A stretch of 64,000 bases of DNA from Mesohalobacter halotolerans (lineage in GTDB: Bacteria; Bacteroidota; Bacteroidia; Flavobacteriales; Flavobacteriaceae): NCBI RefSeq assembly GCF_006120725.1, contig NZ_SWMU01000002.1, positions 496,001 to 560,000 on the forward strand, read 5' to 3'. Positions 18,828 to 27,956 of the stretch are shown here, in pieces. Both the position numbers and the translations under genes were made by a program. The stretch's first letter is position 1. Each line of letters starts with the position of its first letter. The notes beneath the pieces are model-generated. The model saw only the letters and a program-made list of their open reading frames with translations, ran no database searches and was not told where the DNA came from.

Positions 18828-19925
18828 ATGAGTAAAAAACTTCTTCTCTTTCTATTCTTTATGGGCTTAGTATATTTAAGTTGGGGACAAGCAGAACATA
18901 ATAAAACTATCAAAAACCCAACCTTTATCGGCTTAAGTCTTGACTATGCCTACATTTTACAACACACGAGTTCATTAAGAGAAATAGGTGATGCCTACCC
19001 TACTGGAATTAGCCTGGATTGGAGTAAGTTATTATTAAATAAAAAAGCATGGGAATTTTGTAATTGTTTTCCTAGATTAGGTGTTGAGCTATCCTATTGG
19101 GACTTTGATAAAAGAGATATTCTTGGAAGCGGAATAATTGCTCTAGGCTACGCTGAACCCTATTTTAGAACACAGAAAAAAACAAATCTATTTTTTAGAT
19201 TAGGGCTTGGAGGTACTTATCTCACCGAGCCGTTTGATGAACAAACTAATCCACTGAACAATACCTATAGTACGCACTTAAGTTTGGTTATTATGGCTGG
19301 AATAGGGATAAACTATCAAATTTCAAATGAGTGGAATCTCAGAATGTTAGCCAAATACAATCACACTTCAAACGGTGGCATCAATACGCCAAATAAAGGT
19401 ATAAATTTTCCGAGCTTGAGTATAGGTGTTGCAAAAAGTTTAAATCCTGTTTCCTACCCAGACTATCAAAAAATTGAATCAAGACAAGCGCCGGAAAATA
19501 AAGAGCGAATATCTTTGACTCACTTTTCTGGCTGGAGTAATGCACAGGTTGGTGATAAAGATAAATTTTATGTATTTGGGTTTACAGGTCATTATAGTCG
19601 CTGGATTGGAAAACGAAGTGCTTTAAATGCCGGGACTGAAATTATCTTAGATTATTCTAGACGCGAACTCATTGGAAGTGAAGGAAACAGTAATAGTTTT
19701 GTCCAGGCTGGCGCCTTAATCGGTCATGAGTTTTGGTTAGGCAAGGTGACGTTTGCCCAACAACTCGGAGTTTATTACTTTAATGATTATCGTATTAACG
19801 ATGATATTTACCAACGATATTTTTTAAGTTATAGCTTTACGGATAAATTTGAAGCTGGCTTTGGTCTTAAAGCTCACCTTAATGTCGCAGATTTTTTTGA
19901 TTTACGCGTTGCTTATCGGCTTTAA
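18828..19925 (+). CDS. PagL-like acyloxyacyl hydrolase / lipid A 3-O-deacylase family protein
   Basis: An N-terminal signal peptide (MSKKLLLFLFFMGLVYLSWGQ) precedes a beta-rich protein of 365 residues. The stretch YNHTSNGG (His179, Ser181, Asn182) matches the H-x-S-N active-site motif of PagL outer-membrane deacylases. GLGGTYLTEPF upstream is also family-like. The protein is roughly twice the length of Pseudomonas PagL; residues about 215-365 form a second beta-rich half, as in Bacteroidota homologues. It may trim lipid A acyl chains or play a structural barrel role. The catalytic assignment is by motif only. Confidence 0.75.
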   Translation: MSKKLLLFLFFMGLVYLSWGQAEHNKTIKNPTFIGLSLDYAYILQHTSSLREIGDAYPTGISLDWSKLLLNKKAWEFCNCFPRLGVELSYWDFDKRDILGSGIIALGYAEPYFRTQKKTNLFFRLGLGGTYLTEPFDEQTNPLNNTYSTHLSLVIMAGIGINYQISNEWNLRMLAKYNHTSNGGINTPNKGINFPSLSIGVAKSLNPVSYPDYQKIESRQAPENKERISLTHFSGWSNAQVGDKDKFYVFGFTGHYSRWIGKRSALNAGTEIILDYSRRELIGSEGNSNSFVQAGALIGHEFWLGKVTFAQQLGVYYFNDYRINDDIYQRYFLSYSFTDKFEAGFGLKAHLNVADFFDLRVAYRL

Positions 19926-20028
19926 ATTTAATTCATACTTCAATTGTACCTAAATCTGATATTTGAAATATTTTTCAAAAAAACTGCTGGAAACTGCTAG
20001 GTTTATTTTTCAATCAGCTAAGCAAAAT

Positions 20029-21087
20029 TTAAAACACCTCATCGTATTCTTGATAATTACGCTTGACAAATTCGAGTGCTGTTTTTAAAATATGACCCAT
20101 TGTTTTAGCACGTTTAAATTTAATATCCCTAGTATAAGCCACCAACTCATTTCGTAATTGTTTGACGTTGTCTTTTGTAGAGACGTGATCTTTTATCATA
20201 CTCCTAATCAACATTCTAAAGCGTTTTTCAGAGGTGATTAAACGTTTGGCAACTTGTGAGCGTTCTTCTTTTTTGTATTGTAGAATAGATGATTCTTCTA
20301 GATGTTTTTCAACCAATTTGACCATAGTATAGTTTTCCTTAAAGAAGTGCGGGCGATATACATTAAGCTTGCCTTCATAACATTGCTGGTCAAAGTCTAT
20401 AGCCCTAATTTTGTAATCGACATGGTCAAAGTCGTGTGTAGGAATGACCACATAATTATAAGATCGCATATCGCCAAGTAGTCTAAGTATACACCGCTCA
20501 TTAAACTTGACAAATTGCTTGGCGATTTGAGTTTTTTCAAGGTGATCACAATCCTCTAAAAATTCTTTGATAAATACATCGCCAGGAATACCTGAAATGT
20601 GCTCTTCAATCAGCGTATCTTTGTAAACTAAAAAGTTAATTCGGTGAGGAGATAATATATGTTCAAAATCTAAGCCGTAAATTCTTGAAGCATCTGCTTT
20701 TTTGACATAGAAATAAGTGAAATTATCGTTTAAAATATTTCTAATTTTTATGCGAAACGGTTTAGAATTCCCAAAGGTACAGAAATCAATGGCATCAATA
20801 TTTAAAAAATCAAGGTTACCAGTTTTACCGTCAGAATGTAAAATGGTATACACTTTTTTTAAACTTTCGTCAATTGCATCGCGTTCAAAATCTGGATAAT
20901 AGCACCTCACCCATAAAGTATCTTCATCATTCTTATCAAAAACTGCGACAGACCCTGAAAATCGCATCAAATCATCATAAAATACCGGTATTTTGGTCTC
21001 ACGGTTATAAGTTTTTAAATAATTAGAAAGCGTTTCGTTGATGGGAAAAGACGGCTTTTTTTGTGACATGAGCTTTTGCTCCTCCAT
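20029..21087 (-). CDS. Protein-kinase-like protein of unknown function in the kdsB operon
   Basis: 352 residues, no signal peptide or membrane segment. I do not recognise a named family, but the order of motifs resembles a protein-kinase fold. These are FYVKKAD (possible beta-3 Lys near 129), LIEEHISGIPGDVFI (hinge-like, 159-173), LGDMRSYNYVV (catalytic-loop-like with Asp206 and Asn211) and IRAIDFDQQ (DFG-like with Asp231 and Asp233). It starts 3 bp after the kdsB stop codon, so it is co-transcribed with CMP-Kdo synthesis. A sugar or LPS kinase role is possible by context, but this is inference. The C-terminal third is basic and helical. Confidence 0.72.
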   Translation of the reverse strand: MEEQKLMSQKKPSFPINETLSNYLKTYNRETKIPVFYDDLMRFSGSVAVFDKNDEDTLWVRCYYPDFERDAIDESLKKVYTILHSDGKTGNLDFLNIDAIDFCTFGNSKPFRIKIRNILNDNFTYFYVKKADASRIYGLDFEHILSPHRINFLVYKDTLIEEHISGIPGDVFIKEFLEDCDHLEKTQIAKQFVKFNERCILRLLGDMRSYNYVVIPTHDFDHVDYKIRAIDFDQQCYEGKLNVYRPHFFKENYTMVKLVEKHLEESSILQYKKEERSQVAKRLITSEKRFRMLIRSMIKDHVSTKDNVKQLRNELVAYTRDIKFKRAKTMGHILKTALEFVKRNYQEYDEVF

Positions 21088-21090
21088 ATT

Positions 21091-21846
21091 TTATTGATTT
21101 TGTTGGTTTAAAAAGGCTTTAGCACGAACTAAATCTTGTGGTGTGTCAATGCCAAAACTATTTTCTTGTGTTTCAACCATTTTTATGGTTTTGCCGTATT
21201 CTAAAAAACGAATACATTCGATTTGTTCTGCAGCTTCAAGGCTTCGCATAGGTAACGTAGAAAAATCTAAAATTGCTTGCTTTCTAAACGCATAAATGCC
21301 TTTGTGACGATAATATTGAGTAGGTGCTTGTTGATTTCTTGAGTATGGGATTGGAGATCGGGAAAAATACAAGGCAAAATTATTGTTATCAACAATCACT
21401 TTGACATAATTGGGATTTAAAATATCAGTTTCGTCTTGCAGTGGTGTCATAAGTGAAGCTAAATCAATTTGCTCGGCATCTTTTTGATAAAATACATTCA
21501 GCAAGTGTTTTAAACTTGTTTTATCTGTAAAAGGTTCATCACCCTGAACATTGACGACAATATCTGTATCAATTGCCAGAACGGCTTCTGCTATACGATC
21601 GCTACCGCAACTGTGTTCGGTTTGGCTCATTATAACTTGACCATCGTGGCTTTTGATATCATCGTAAATCTCTTGACTGTCAGTTACTACCATCACATCA
21701 TCAAATAAACCTGTGGCTTTTGTATTGAGGTAAGTCCGAGCAATAACGCTTTTGCCACCTAAGTCCTGCAAAAGTTTTCTGGGAAATCTCGTGGCTTGTA
21801 ATCGAGCCGGAATCATAGCTATAGTATGTAACTTGGTGTCTTTCAT
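21091..21846 (-). CDS. kdsB: 3-deoxy-manno-octulosonate cytidylyltransferase (CMP-Kdo synthetase)
   Basis: Makes CMP-Kdo from CTP and Kdo for the LPS inner core. The nucleotide-binding start reads MIPARLQATRFPRKLL, followed by GGKSVIARTY. The metal-binding region is VVNVQGDEPF, and the substrate loop is YSRSPIPYSR with YRHKGIYAFR. The 251 residues are normal. The start overlaps the stop of the upstream methyltransferase by four bases (ATGA), indicating translational coupling, and the kinase-like gene follows after 3 bp. Confidence 0.96.
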   Translation of the reverse strand: MKDTKLHTIAMIPARLQATRFPRKLLQDLGGKSVIARTYLNTKATGLFDDVMVVTDSQEIYDDIKSHDGQVIMSQTEHSCGSDRIAEAVLAIDTDIVVNVQGDEPFTDKTSLKHLLNVFYQKDAEQIDLASLMTPLQDETDILNPNYVKVIVDNNNFALYFSRSPIPYSRNQQAPTQYYRHKGIYAFRKQAILDFSTLPMRSLEAAEQIECIRFLEYGKTIKMVETQENSFGIDTPQDLVRAKAFLNQQNQ

Positions 21847-22505
21847 GCGCTAAACGTAATTAATTTATCATTATAATATACAGATTTATAGCCAAATTTT
21901 TGGCAAATGACTTTTAAAGTTTTTGGACTGTAAAAAAACACATGTGTAGGGTCATTTTTATAATGCCAGTTTTTAAAGGCTTCTACTGTAAAATCATCTG
22001 ATATCATTTTGGTTTTACAATATAGTTTTCCATTGTGGTTTAATAAGTTATTAAGTTTGCTAAATTCTTTATCGGGCATATAGAAATGCTCCATGACTTC
22101 ACAGCAAATGATAAAATCGTAGGTGTTATTTTCATACGAGGTATCAGGATAAAAATAAGGATCGTAAAGTTTAACAGAAAATCCTTGTTGCTCTAAAACA
22201 TGTGATGCAACCGGCCCGGTGCCACATCCATAATCTAAGCCTAAGGCATTTTTTGAAAAATTCTTGTTGATAGCATCAGTAATAGGACTTACAAAATCTT
22301 GATAGCGCGTATCCTTAACATCATTATTATGGGAGCGATACCGGTTTTTTTCCAATTCTGGATCTAAAAAAAAATTAGAAGACTTAAATATGGCTTTACA
22401 GTTAGGACAACGGTAAAATGTTTTTGGTGTTTTGAAGTAATCACAAAACCAATGGGTTTGGTCATGACATAATGGACATATCACCGTCTTTGTAGACTTT
22501 GTCAT
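21843..22505 (-). CDS. Class I SAM-dependent methyltransferase with N-terminal zinc ribbon
   Basis: 220 residues. Two Cys pairs near the start (CPLCH and CPNCK) look like a zinc ribbon. The SAM-binding motif I is GLDYGCGTGP, and IICCEVMEHF is the post-motif II region. A family of such proteins modifies sugars or other small molecules; here the substrate is unknown. It is translationally coupled to kdsB by a 4-bp overlap and starts 5 bp after the DUF349 gene. That suggests involvement in envelope polysaccharide metabolism, which is inference. Confidence 0.85.
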   Translation of the reverse strand: MTKSTKTVICPLCHDQTHWFCDYFKTPKTFYRCPNCKAIFKSSNFFLDPELEKNRYRSHNNDVKDTRYQDFVSPITDAINKNFSKNALGLDYGCGTGPVASHVLEQQGFSVKLYDPYFYPDTSYENNTYDFIICCEVMEHFYMPDKEFSKLNNLLNHNGKLYCKTKMISDDFTVEAFKNWHYKNDPTHVFFYSPKTLKVICQKFGYKSVYYNDKLITFSA

Positions 22506-22510
22506 CTAAC

Positions 22511-24754
22511 TTACAATGATTTAATTTTTTTTAATTTGGTCTGCCACATTTCAAGCTCTTCTTTAAGTTGATCAATATTGTCGTAAACTTCTTTAACCAA
22601 TGGACTCTCTTTGTCGTCTTCTGAGAAAAATTGCAAGTTATTTTCAAATTGATTGATTTTGCTTTTGGTATCGCTTATTTTGGTTCGTAAAAACTGTTCT
22701 TCTTTGTAAATTTTTTGGTCATCATCAGATTCTTCAAGATCTTGTAGGCGATTTTCATATTTGAGTAATTCAGCTTCAGTTTTATCTATATGAATTTGCT
22801 TAAATAATTGATCTAGAGCTTTATTGAATTTACCTTCAATATATCTTTTTTGTTTTGGCACTAAACCTATAGATTTCCATTTTTCGATATAGGTTTTTAT
22901 CGTTTTGAGATCATCTTTTTTCTCTCCTTTAAGTTTTAAGTTTTTGATTTCATCTAGTAAATCTTTTTTGGTCTTAAACGCTTCAAATTCCTCTGCATTT
23001 TCTTCATTTTTAAAGGCGTGATACCTATCAAAATAATGATTACATGCGGCTTTAAACTGTTTCCATATTTTGTCTGAATGCTTACGAGGCACAAAACCAA
23101 TCTTCTTCCAATCGGCCTGTATTTTTTTCATCAGTGGTGTTGTGGTTTCAAAATCCTCACTGTCTTTGTTGTCTTCTGCAATTTTGATTAACTCGAGCTT
23201 TTTTTCAAGATTTTCTTTTTGTTGTTTTTTTAAGTTTTTATAAAAAGCGTTTTTGGAACGGTTAAATCGTCTGGTTTGTTCTTTAAATGCTTTCCAGACC
23301 CTTTCATTATCTTTTTGTGGCACTCGACCAGATTTAAAAAATAAATCTCTGAGCTCCTGCACGAGTTTTATTTGCTTTTGGGCGTGCTTGTGCGACTTAA
23401 TTTCGGTATCAGCAAGCGTTTCAATTTGCTTGATAATATCGAGCTTGACATCTAAATTTTTTTCACGTTCCTTGTCTAGTTGCTCAAAATAGGCTTTTCT
23501 ATTGTCGTGAATTTTTTTGGTTGCTGCAGAAAATTTATCCCATATTTCATCGCGATATTCTTTGGCAACAGGACCAAGTTCCTCCTTCCACATCTTGTGT
23601 AACAGTTGCAATTCTCTAAACGCCCGATTAACGTCATCTTCTTCAGCCAGTTCTTCAGCTCTAGAAATAATTTTTAACTTTTGGTCTAAGTTGTGTTGAA
23701 AATCTAAGTCTCTAAACTCTCGATCTAGGTGCAAGAAATCGTAGAAACGCTCGACGTGATGGTGATAAGTTTTCCATAATTGAGAATATTCATTTCTCGG
23801 AACAGGTCCAGCGTTTTTCCACCGCTCTTGAAGGTCTTTAAACTGCTTGAAAGTTGCTTTCATGTCTTTGCCACTTCCAATCATATTTTTGAGTTCTTCG
23901 ATTAAAGCCAAGCGGTTTTGAAGATTTTCATTGAGGTTTTTTTTGAGATTCTTATAATAAGCATCTCGTTTTTCCCTGTATTCAAAATAGATGCGATTAA
24001 ACTTAGTTTTAACCGGTGAGGAGTAATGAAAATCTATAATATTACCGCCATCTTCTATGAATTGTTCTTTCTTTTCATCTATTATTTCGTTAAACTTCTT
24101 GTCAAACGCTATTTTAATTTGTGTCACATGCTCGCGAATAGCTTGAACTTTTTCTTTTTTTAAAAGTTTTTCAAGTTCAATAACCAGTTCGTCCATAGAC
24201 ATAGCATCATAGTCTTTCAGCTCAATATCATGTCTTGAGGCATTGTGTTCATCTTCAGAATCTTCAGCATTGGCATCATCAATTGCTTTGTGATGATTAT
24301 CTTCGATATCGCCTACTTCGGTATCGTTTGCAGTGTTTTTAGGGTCTGGATATTCTGTCGAATCATCAGTTTTATCACCAGATGTTGTCTCGACTTCATT
24401 TGTTATATTTTCTTCTACAGGTTTAGTCGAAGAATCTTTTTCCTTGGTGTCGTTATCAGAAGGTTTTTTAGATGGCTTATCCTTAGCAGAATTTTTGGTC
24501 TTTTCATTATCATCTTTAGACTTAGATGTCGAGTCTTTGTTGATTTTAGTACTTGCTGCTGTCTTGTCTGTTTTAGCGTCTGAAGACTTCTGCTTTGCCT
24601 CAGTTGGACTTTGAGATTTTTCTTCAGTCAAGGGCTTGTCTTGCGCTTGACTATCAGGATTTAAAGCATTATTAGTATCATCTCCGTTTTTAAGGTTTTC
24701 ACTCTTGTTGTGATGATTGTTAGATTGGGTATTTTTAGCTTTATCTTCAGACAT
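22511..24754 (-). CDS. DUF349 repeat protein
   Basis: About 747 residues from the ATG at 24754; a TTG three codons earlier is less likely. The first 200 residues are low-complexity Asn/Lys/Asp/Ser/Thr and probably disordered. The rest consists of about six helical DUF349 repeats, recognisable by recurring W-K..G.VP phrases (ERWKNAGPVPRNE, KMWKEELGPVAKE, ADWKKIGFVPRKH, EKWKSIGLVPKQK), ending in a coiled coil. No membrane segments. Function is unknown in Bacteroidota; in other bacteria DUF349 proteins have been linked to stress responses. It heads a probable four-gene operon with the methyltransferase, kdsB and the kinase-like gene. Confidence 0.9.
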   Translation of the reverse strand: MSEDKAKNTQSNNHHNKSENLKNGDDTNNALNPDSQAQDKPLTEEKSQSPTEAKQKSSDAKTDKTAASTKINKDSTSKSKDDNEKTKNSAKDKPSKKPSDNDTKEKDSSTKPVEENITNEVETTSGDKTDDSTEYPDPKNTANDTEVGDIEDNHHKAIDDANAEDSEDEHNASRHDIELKDYDAMSMDELVIELEKLLKKEKVQAIREHVTQIKIAFDKKFNEIIDEKKEQFIEDGGNIIDFHYSSPVKTKFNRIYFEYREKRDAYYKNLKKNLNENLQNRLALIEELKNMIGSGKDMKATFKQFKDLQERWKNAGPVPRNEYSQLWKTYHHHVERFYDFLHLDREFRDLDFQHNLDQKLKIISRAEELAEEDDVNRAFRELQLLHKMWKEELGPVAKEYRDEIWDKFSAATKKIHDNRKAYFEQLDKEREKNLDVKLDIIKQIETLADTEIKSHKHAQKQIKLVQELRDLFFKSGRVPQKDNERVWKAFKEQTRRFNRSKNAFYKNLKKQQKENLEKKLELIKIAEDNKDSEDFETTTPLMKKIQADWKKIGFVPRKHSDKIWKQFKAACNHYFDRYHAFKNEENAEEFEAFKTKKDLLDEIKNLKLKGEKKDDLKTIKTYIEKWKSIGLVPKQKRYIEGKFNKALDQLFKQIHIDKTEAELLKYENRLQDLEESDDDQKIYKEEQFLRTKISDTKSKINQFENNLQFFSEDDKESPLVKEVYDNIDQLKEELEMWQTKLKKIKSL

Positions 24755-24864
24755 ATCTTTCAATGTTTAGGTTCGAAAATTAAATATAATAAAAGATGCA
24801 ATATAACCCAACAAATTTTGAATATATGCAATGTCTTTTATAATTTTATTAAGTTTCTAAATAC

Positions 24865-25959
24865 CTAAACGTTGAATCTAAAGTTCATCACATCACCATC
24901 TTTTACAATATAGTCTTTACCTTCTATTCTGAGCTTTCCTGCCTCTCTAATTTTAGATTCACTAGCATATTTATCGTAGTCTGAAAAGCTTATAACTTCT
25001 GCTCGTATAAATCCTTTTTGAAAATCAGTGTGAATTACACCGGCTGCTTCGGGTGCGGTTGAACCTTTACGCACAGTCCAGGCTCTGACTTCTTTTTCGC
25101 CAGCTGTAAAGTAGGTTTGTTGGTTGAGAAGATTATAGGCTAAACGGATTAACTTGGACACACCAGGTTCTTCTAAACCGATGTCTTCCAAAAACATTTG
25201 TCGTTCTTCGTACGATTCCAACTCAGCAATATCAGCCTCTATTCCTACAGCAAGAGTCAAGACTAAAGCATTTTCATCACGACTTACATTTTTTATCTTT
25301 TCTACCATGGTATTGCCATTTACAGCATCGTTTTCATTGACGTTGCAGACGTACATCACGGGTTTATCGGTAATAAACTGAAGTGGTTTTATAAAATTTA
25401 CACGGTCTTCGTCATCCACTTCAAGGCTTCTTACCGATTTTCCTTGTTCTAGCCAAGTAATAATTTTCTGAAGGATTTCAGCTTCTTTTTGAGCTTCTTT
25501 TTGACCAGTCTTTGCCGCACGTTTGACTTTGTCCAATTTTTTTTCTGCAGTTTCTAAATCTTTGAGCTGCAATTCTATATCTATAGTTTCTTTGTCTCTA
25601 ATGGGGTCTACACTTCCATCAACATGTACGACGTTGTCGTCTTCAAAACATCTTAAAACGTGAATTATGGCGTCTGTTTCTCTAATATTTCCTAAAAACT
25701 GGTTGCCTAAGCCTTCGCCTTTACTTGCACCTTTAACTAAGCCAGCGATATCAACTATTTCTACAGTTGCAGGAATAACACGTTCGGGATTCACAATTTC
25801 TGCTAATCGTTCTAACCTTGGATCCGGTACATTTACGACACCAATGTTAGGTTCGATAGTACAAAACGGAAAATTTGCACTTTGTGCTTTTGCATTAGAC
25901 AACGAATTAAATAAGGTGGATTTTCCAACGTTAGGTAAGCCTACAATTCCTGCTTTCAT
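24865..25959 (-). CDS. ychF: Redox-regulated ATPase YchF (Obg-like)
   Basis: P-loop NTPase of the Obg family that prefers ATP and associates with ribosomes. The G1 motif is GLPNVGKSTLFN, followed by DIAGLVKGASKGEGLGNQFL. The G4 position reads NVNEND in place of NKxD, as expected for its ATP preference. The C-terminal TGS domain has FFTAG-type YFTAGEKEVRAWTV. The 364 residues are standard. A -7 box (TACTTTTG, complement of 25980-25987) lies about 20 nt upstream of the ATG. Confidence 0.96.
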   Translation of the reverse strand: MKAGIVGLPNVGKSTLFNSLSNAKAQSANFPFCTIEPNIGVVNVPDPRLERLAEIVNPERVIPATVEIVDIAGLVKGASKGEGLGNQFLGNIRETDAIIHVLRCFEDDNVVHVDGSVDPIRDKETIDIELQLKDLETAEKKLDKVKRAAKTGQKEAQKEAEILQKIITWLEQGKSVRSLEVDDEDRVNFIKPLQFITDKPVMYVCNVNENDAVNGNTMVEKIKNVSRDENALVLTLAVGIEADIAELESYEERQMFLEDIGLEEPGVSKLIRLAYNLLNQQTYFTAGEKEVRAWTVRKGSTAPEAAGVIHTDFQKGFIRAEVISFSDYDKYASESKIREAGKLRIEGKDYIVKDGDVMNFRFNV

Positions 25960-26047
25960 ATCAATAATAATTTAGTCGGCAAAAGTAAGCATTGTTTATG
26001 TATTTTATAAAGCCTAAGAACATTTAAAGTTTAGGTTTTATAAAATG

Positions 26048-26989
26048 TCATTGTTTTGGTATTGGACTTACAATATCAACGTCCTGAAAAGCAATTGCAC
26101 CTTTTATCACGCCGGTTATCGTATCTTGAAGTGCTTTGATAATTTGAAGTTTAAGTTCGCTTTTATGATAAATTAGACTGACCTCTCGGGCAGGTTTTGG
26201 ATTTTTAAAATTTTTGAGATTAGACTGAAGCTTGCTCGATAGTTCTAAAGTTTGAAGGTAAGGCAGTAATGTCATTCCTAAACCTTCATGAGAAAGTTTT
26301 ATTAAAGTCTCAAAACTTCCACTCTCAATTTGATAAGGCAGTTGATGTGGAGCATTTCTGTTCTTGCAAATATTCAGTACATTATCTTTAAAGCAGTGCC
26401 CGTCTTCTAGTAGTAAAATATCATCTGCATCTAAATCTTCTGGTGACAATTTGGACTTAGAATGCAATTGATGAGATTCTGGTATATACCCCACAAAAGG
26501 CTCATAATACAATGGTTTTTCCACAATGTTTTCGGCTTCCAGTGGTGTTGCAGCAATAGCTGCGTCAATTTGTCCTGATTTGAGTTTCAAAATAATATCA
26601 GCCGTATTGAGCTCTAATATTTTTAAGTTGACCTTTGCATAGCGATTAATAAAATTTTTAAGAAACATCGGTAATAAGGTTGGCATTATTGTTGGAATAA
26701 TAGCCAATTTGAACTCACCACCTACATGACCTTTTTGTTGTTCGACAATATCCTGTATTCTAAAGCTTTCGTTAACAATATTTCGTGCTTGTTCTACTAT
26801 TTTTTGACCAACCTGAGTTAGAGCTATAGGCTTTTTGTTACGGTTAAATATTTCAACTCCAAGCTCTTCCTCCAATTTATGAATTTGCATACTTAGCGTA
26901 GGTTGAGTGACAAAAGCATGTTCTGCAGCCTTGGTGAAGTTTTTGTGCTCTGCTACGGCTAAGACATATCTTAATTGTGTAATGGTCAT
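26048..26989 (-). CDS. oxyR: Hydrogen peroxide-inducible LysR-type activator OxyR
   Basis: LysR-type regulator that senses peroxide through a disulphide. The helix-turn-helix lies at residues 1-60 (QLRYVLAVAEHKNFTKAAEH). The effector domain carries LLEDGHCFKDNVLNIC, placing cysteines at residues 199 and 208, the same numbering as the redox pair in E. coli OxyR. The 313 residues are normal. It is divergent from a lipoprotein gene, and the 99-bp intergenic region contains facing -7 boxes and a palindrome that could be its operator. Confidence 0.93.
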   Translation of the reverse strand: MTITQLRYVLAVAEHKNFTKAAEHAFVTQPTLSMQIHKLEEELGVEIFNRNKKPIALTQVGQKIVEQARNIVNESFRIQDIVEQQKGHVGGEFKLAIIPTIMPTLLPMFLKNFINRYAKVNLKILELNTADIILKLKSGQIDAAIAATPLEAENIVEKPLYYEPFVGYIPESHQLHSKSKLSPEDLDADDILLLEDGHCFKDNVLNICKNRNAPHQLPYQIESGSFETLIKLSHEGLGMTLLPYLQTLELSSKLQSNLKNFKNPKPAREVSLIYHKSELKLQIIKALQDTITGVIKGAIAFQDVDIVSPIPKQ

Positions 26990-27006
26990 AATAGTTATTA
27001 TTTATA

Positions 27007-27014
27007 CAAATATA
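27007..27014 (-). promoter_or_regulatory. oxyR -7 box
   Basis: On the minus strand this reads TATATTTG, matching TAnnTTTG, 17 nt before the oxyR ATG. Confidence 0.55.
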
Positions 27015-27028
27015 TAAATACTATTATG

Positions 27029-27043
27029 TAAACCTATGGTTTA
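27029..27043. promoter_or_regulatory. Palindrome between oxyR and the lipoprotein gene, candidate OxyR operator
   Basis: TAAACC and GGTTTA arms around TAT form a perfect inverted repeat (T-N13-A). It sits between the divergent -7 boxes, where an autoregulating LysR protein would bind. Assignment to OxyR is by position only. Confidence 0.5.
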
Positions 27044-27064
27044 TGTCTTTTCTTTTGAAATGTC

Positions 27065-27072
27065 TATATTTG
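27065..27072 (+). promoter_or_regulatory. -7 box of the divergent lipoprotein gene
   Basis: TATATTTG matches the consensus, 16 nt before the ATG at 27089. It faces the oxyR promoter across the palindrome. Confidence 0.55.
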
Positions 27073-27088
27073 TAACACAAAATAGTAT

Positions 27089-27937
27089 TTGATGAAAAAA
27101 ATTACAATTAATTTATTATTAGCCTTTGGATTTGGATTATTAATAGCTTGCTCTTCAGATGATGACACTATAAATGACAACAATGATAATAACAATCCTG
27201 AAACCGAAGAAAGCGAGAACTTTTTTCCATTAGTCGTTAACAATTCTTGGGATTACGAAAACACTTTATCTTCATCTGTTGCCGGCCAGGATGATATAGT
27301 CACCACAGAAACTTTATCTATAACTGGCACCACCGAGAATAGCGGAAATACCGTTTATGAATTAGATACTGATAATCCGGCGGGTTCAAGTCCGGTGACC
27401 TTGGTATTATCACAAGGTGTACTTCGTAAAAACGATGCGTCTTTAATTTATGCAGGACAGTTCGGTTTGGGTCTAACGGATTTTCCCGAGATAAACTTTG
27501 ATGTAGAAAATGTTCAAATTTACGATACCTCTGCAAGTTTAGATACAGAGCTTTTCTCACAAGACGGATCAATACAGCAGGAATTTCAAGGTTTACCTCT
27601 TAGTATCAATTATACATTATCTTCTATAATGGGAGACAGTTTTGAAAGTTTTGATTCAAATGACGTTACTTACGACAATGTCATTAGTTCACAGTTAATT
27701 ATTAATTTAGAAATCACGGCTAACATCACGGATCCTTTACCTTTAAATATTCCTATTCTCCAAAGCCAAGATGCTGTGGTAGTGACCAATTATTTTGCAG
27801 ATGGTGTAGGTTTAGTCCAAAGCGAAACCGATACCAATTTTGTATTTGAAGAGATTCCTATTCCAGAATTTACTTTAGAAGATATTAGTCTTTTGACTCT
27901 ACAAGAATTAGTAAATTACAGTGTAGAATTAGAATAA
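27089..27937 (+). CDS. Hypothetical lipoprotein
   Basis: 282 residues with a clear lipoprotein signal (LLIACSSDDD, Cys near residue 21) followed by a flexible Asp/Asn/Glu linker. The mature part begins with FFPLVVNNSWDYEN, a phrase common at the start of small Bacteroidota surface lipoproteins, and continues as a beta-rich domain. No catalytic motif is seen. It is divergent from oxyR and could belong to its regulon, which is inference from the shared intergenic region. It converges on asnB with only 19 bp between the stops. Confidence 0.82.
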   Translation: MMKKITINLLLAFGFGLLIACSSDDDTINDNNDNNNPETEESENFFPLVVNNSWDYENTLSSSVAGQDDIVTTETLSITGTTENSGNTVYELDTDNPAGSSPVTLVLSQGVLRKNDASLIYAGQFGLGLTDFPEINFDVENVQIYDTSASLDTELFSQDGSIQQEFQGLPLSINYTLSSIMGDSFESFDSNDVTYDNVISSQLIINLEITANITDPLPLNIPILQSQDAVVVTNYFADGVGLVQSETDTNFVFEEIPIPEFTLEDISLLTLQELVNYSVELE

Positions 27938-27956
27938 TTAAATCACAAGTCAGCTT

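Noticed and set aside
24245-24614. Hydrophobic and Ser-rich frames opposite the DUF349 gene
   Set aside because: They are antisense shadows of its low-complexity N-terminus.
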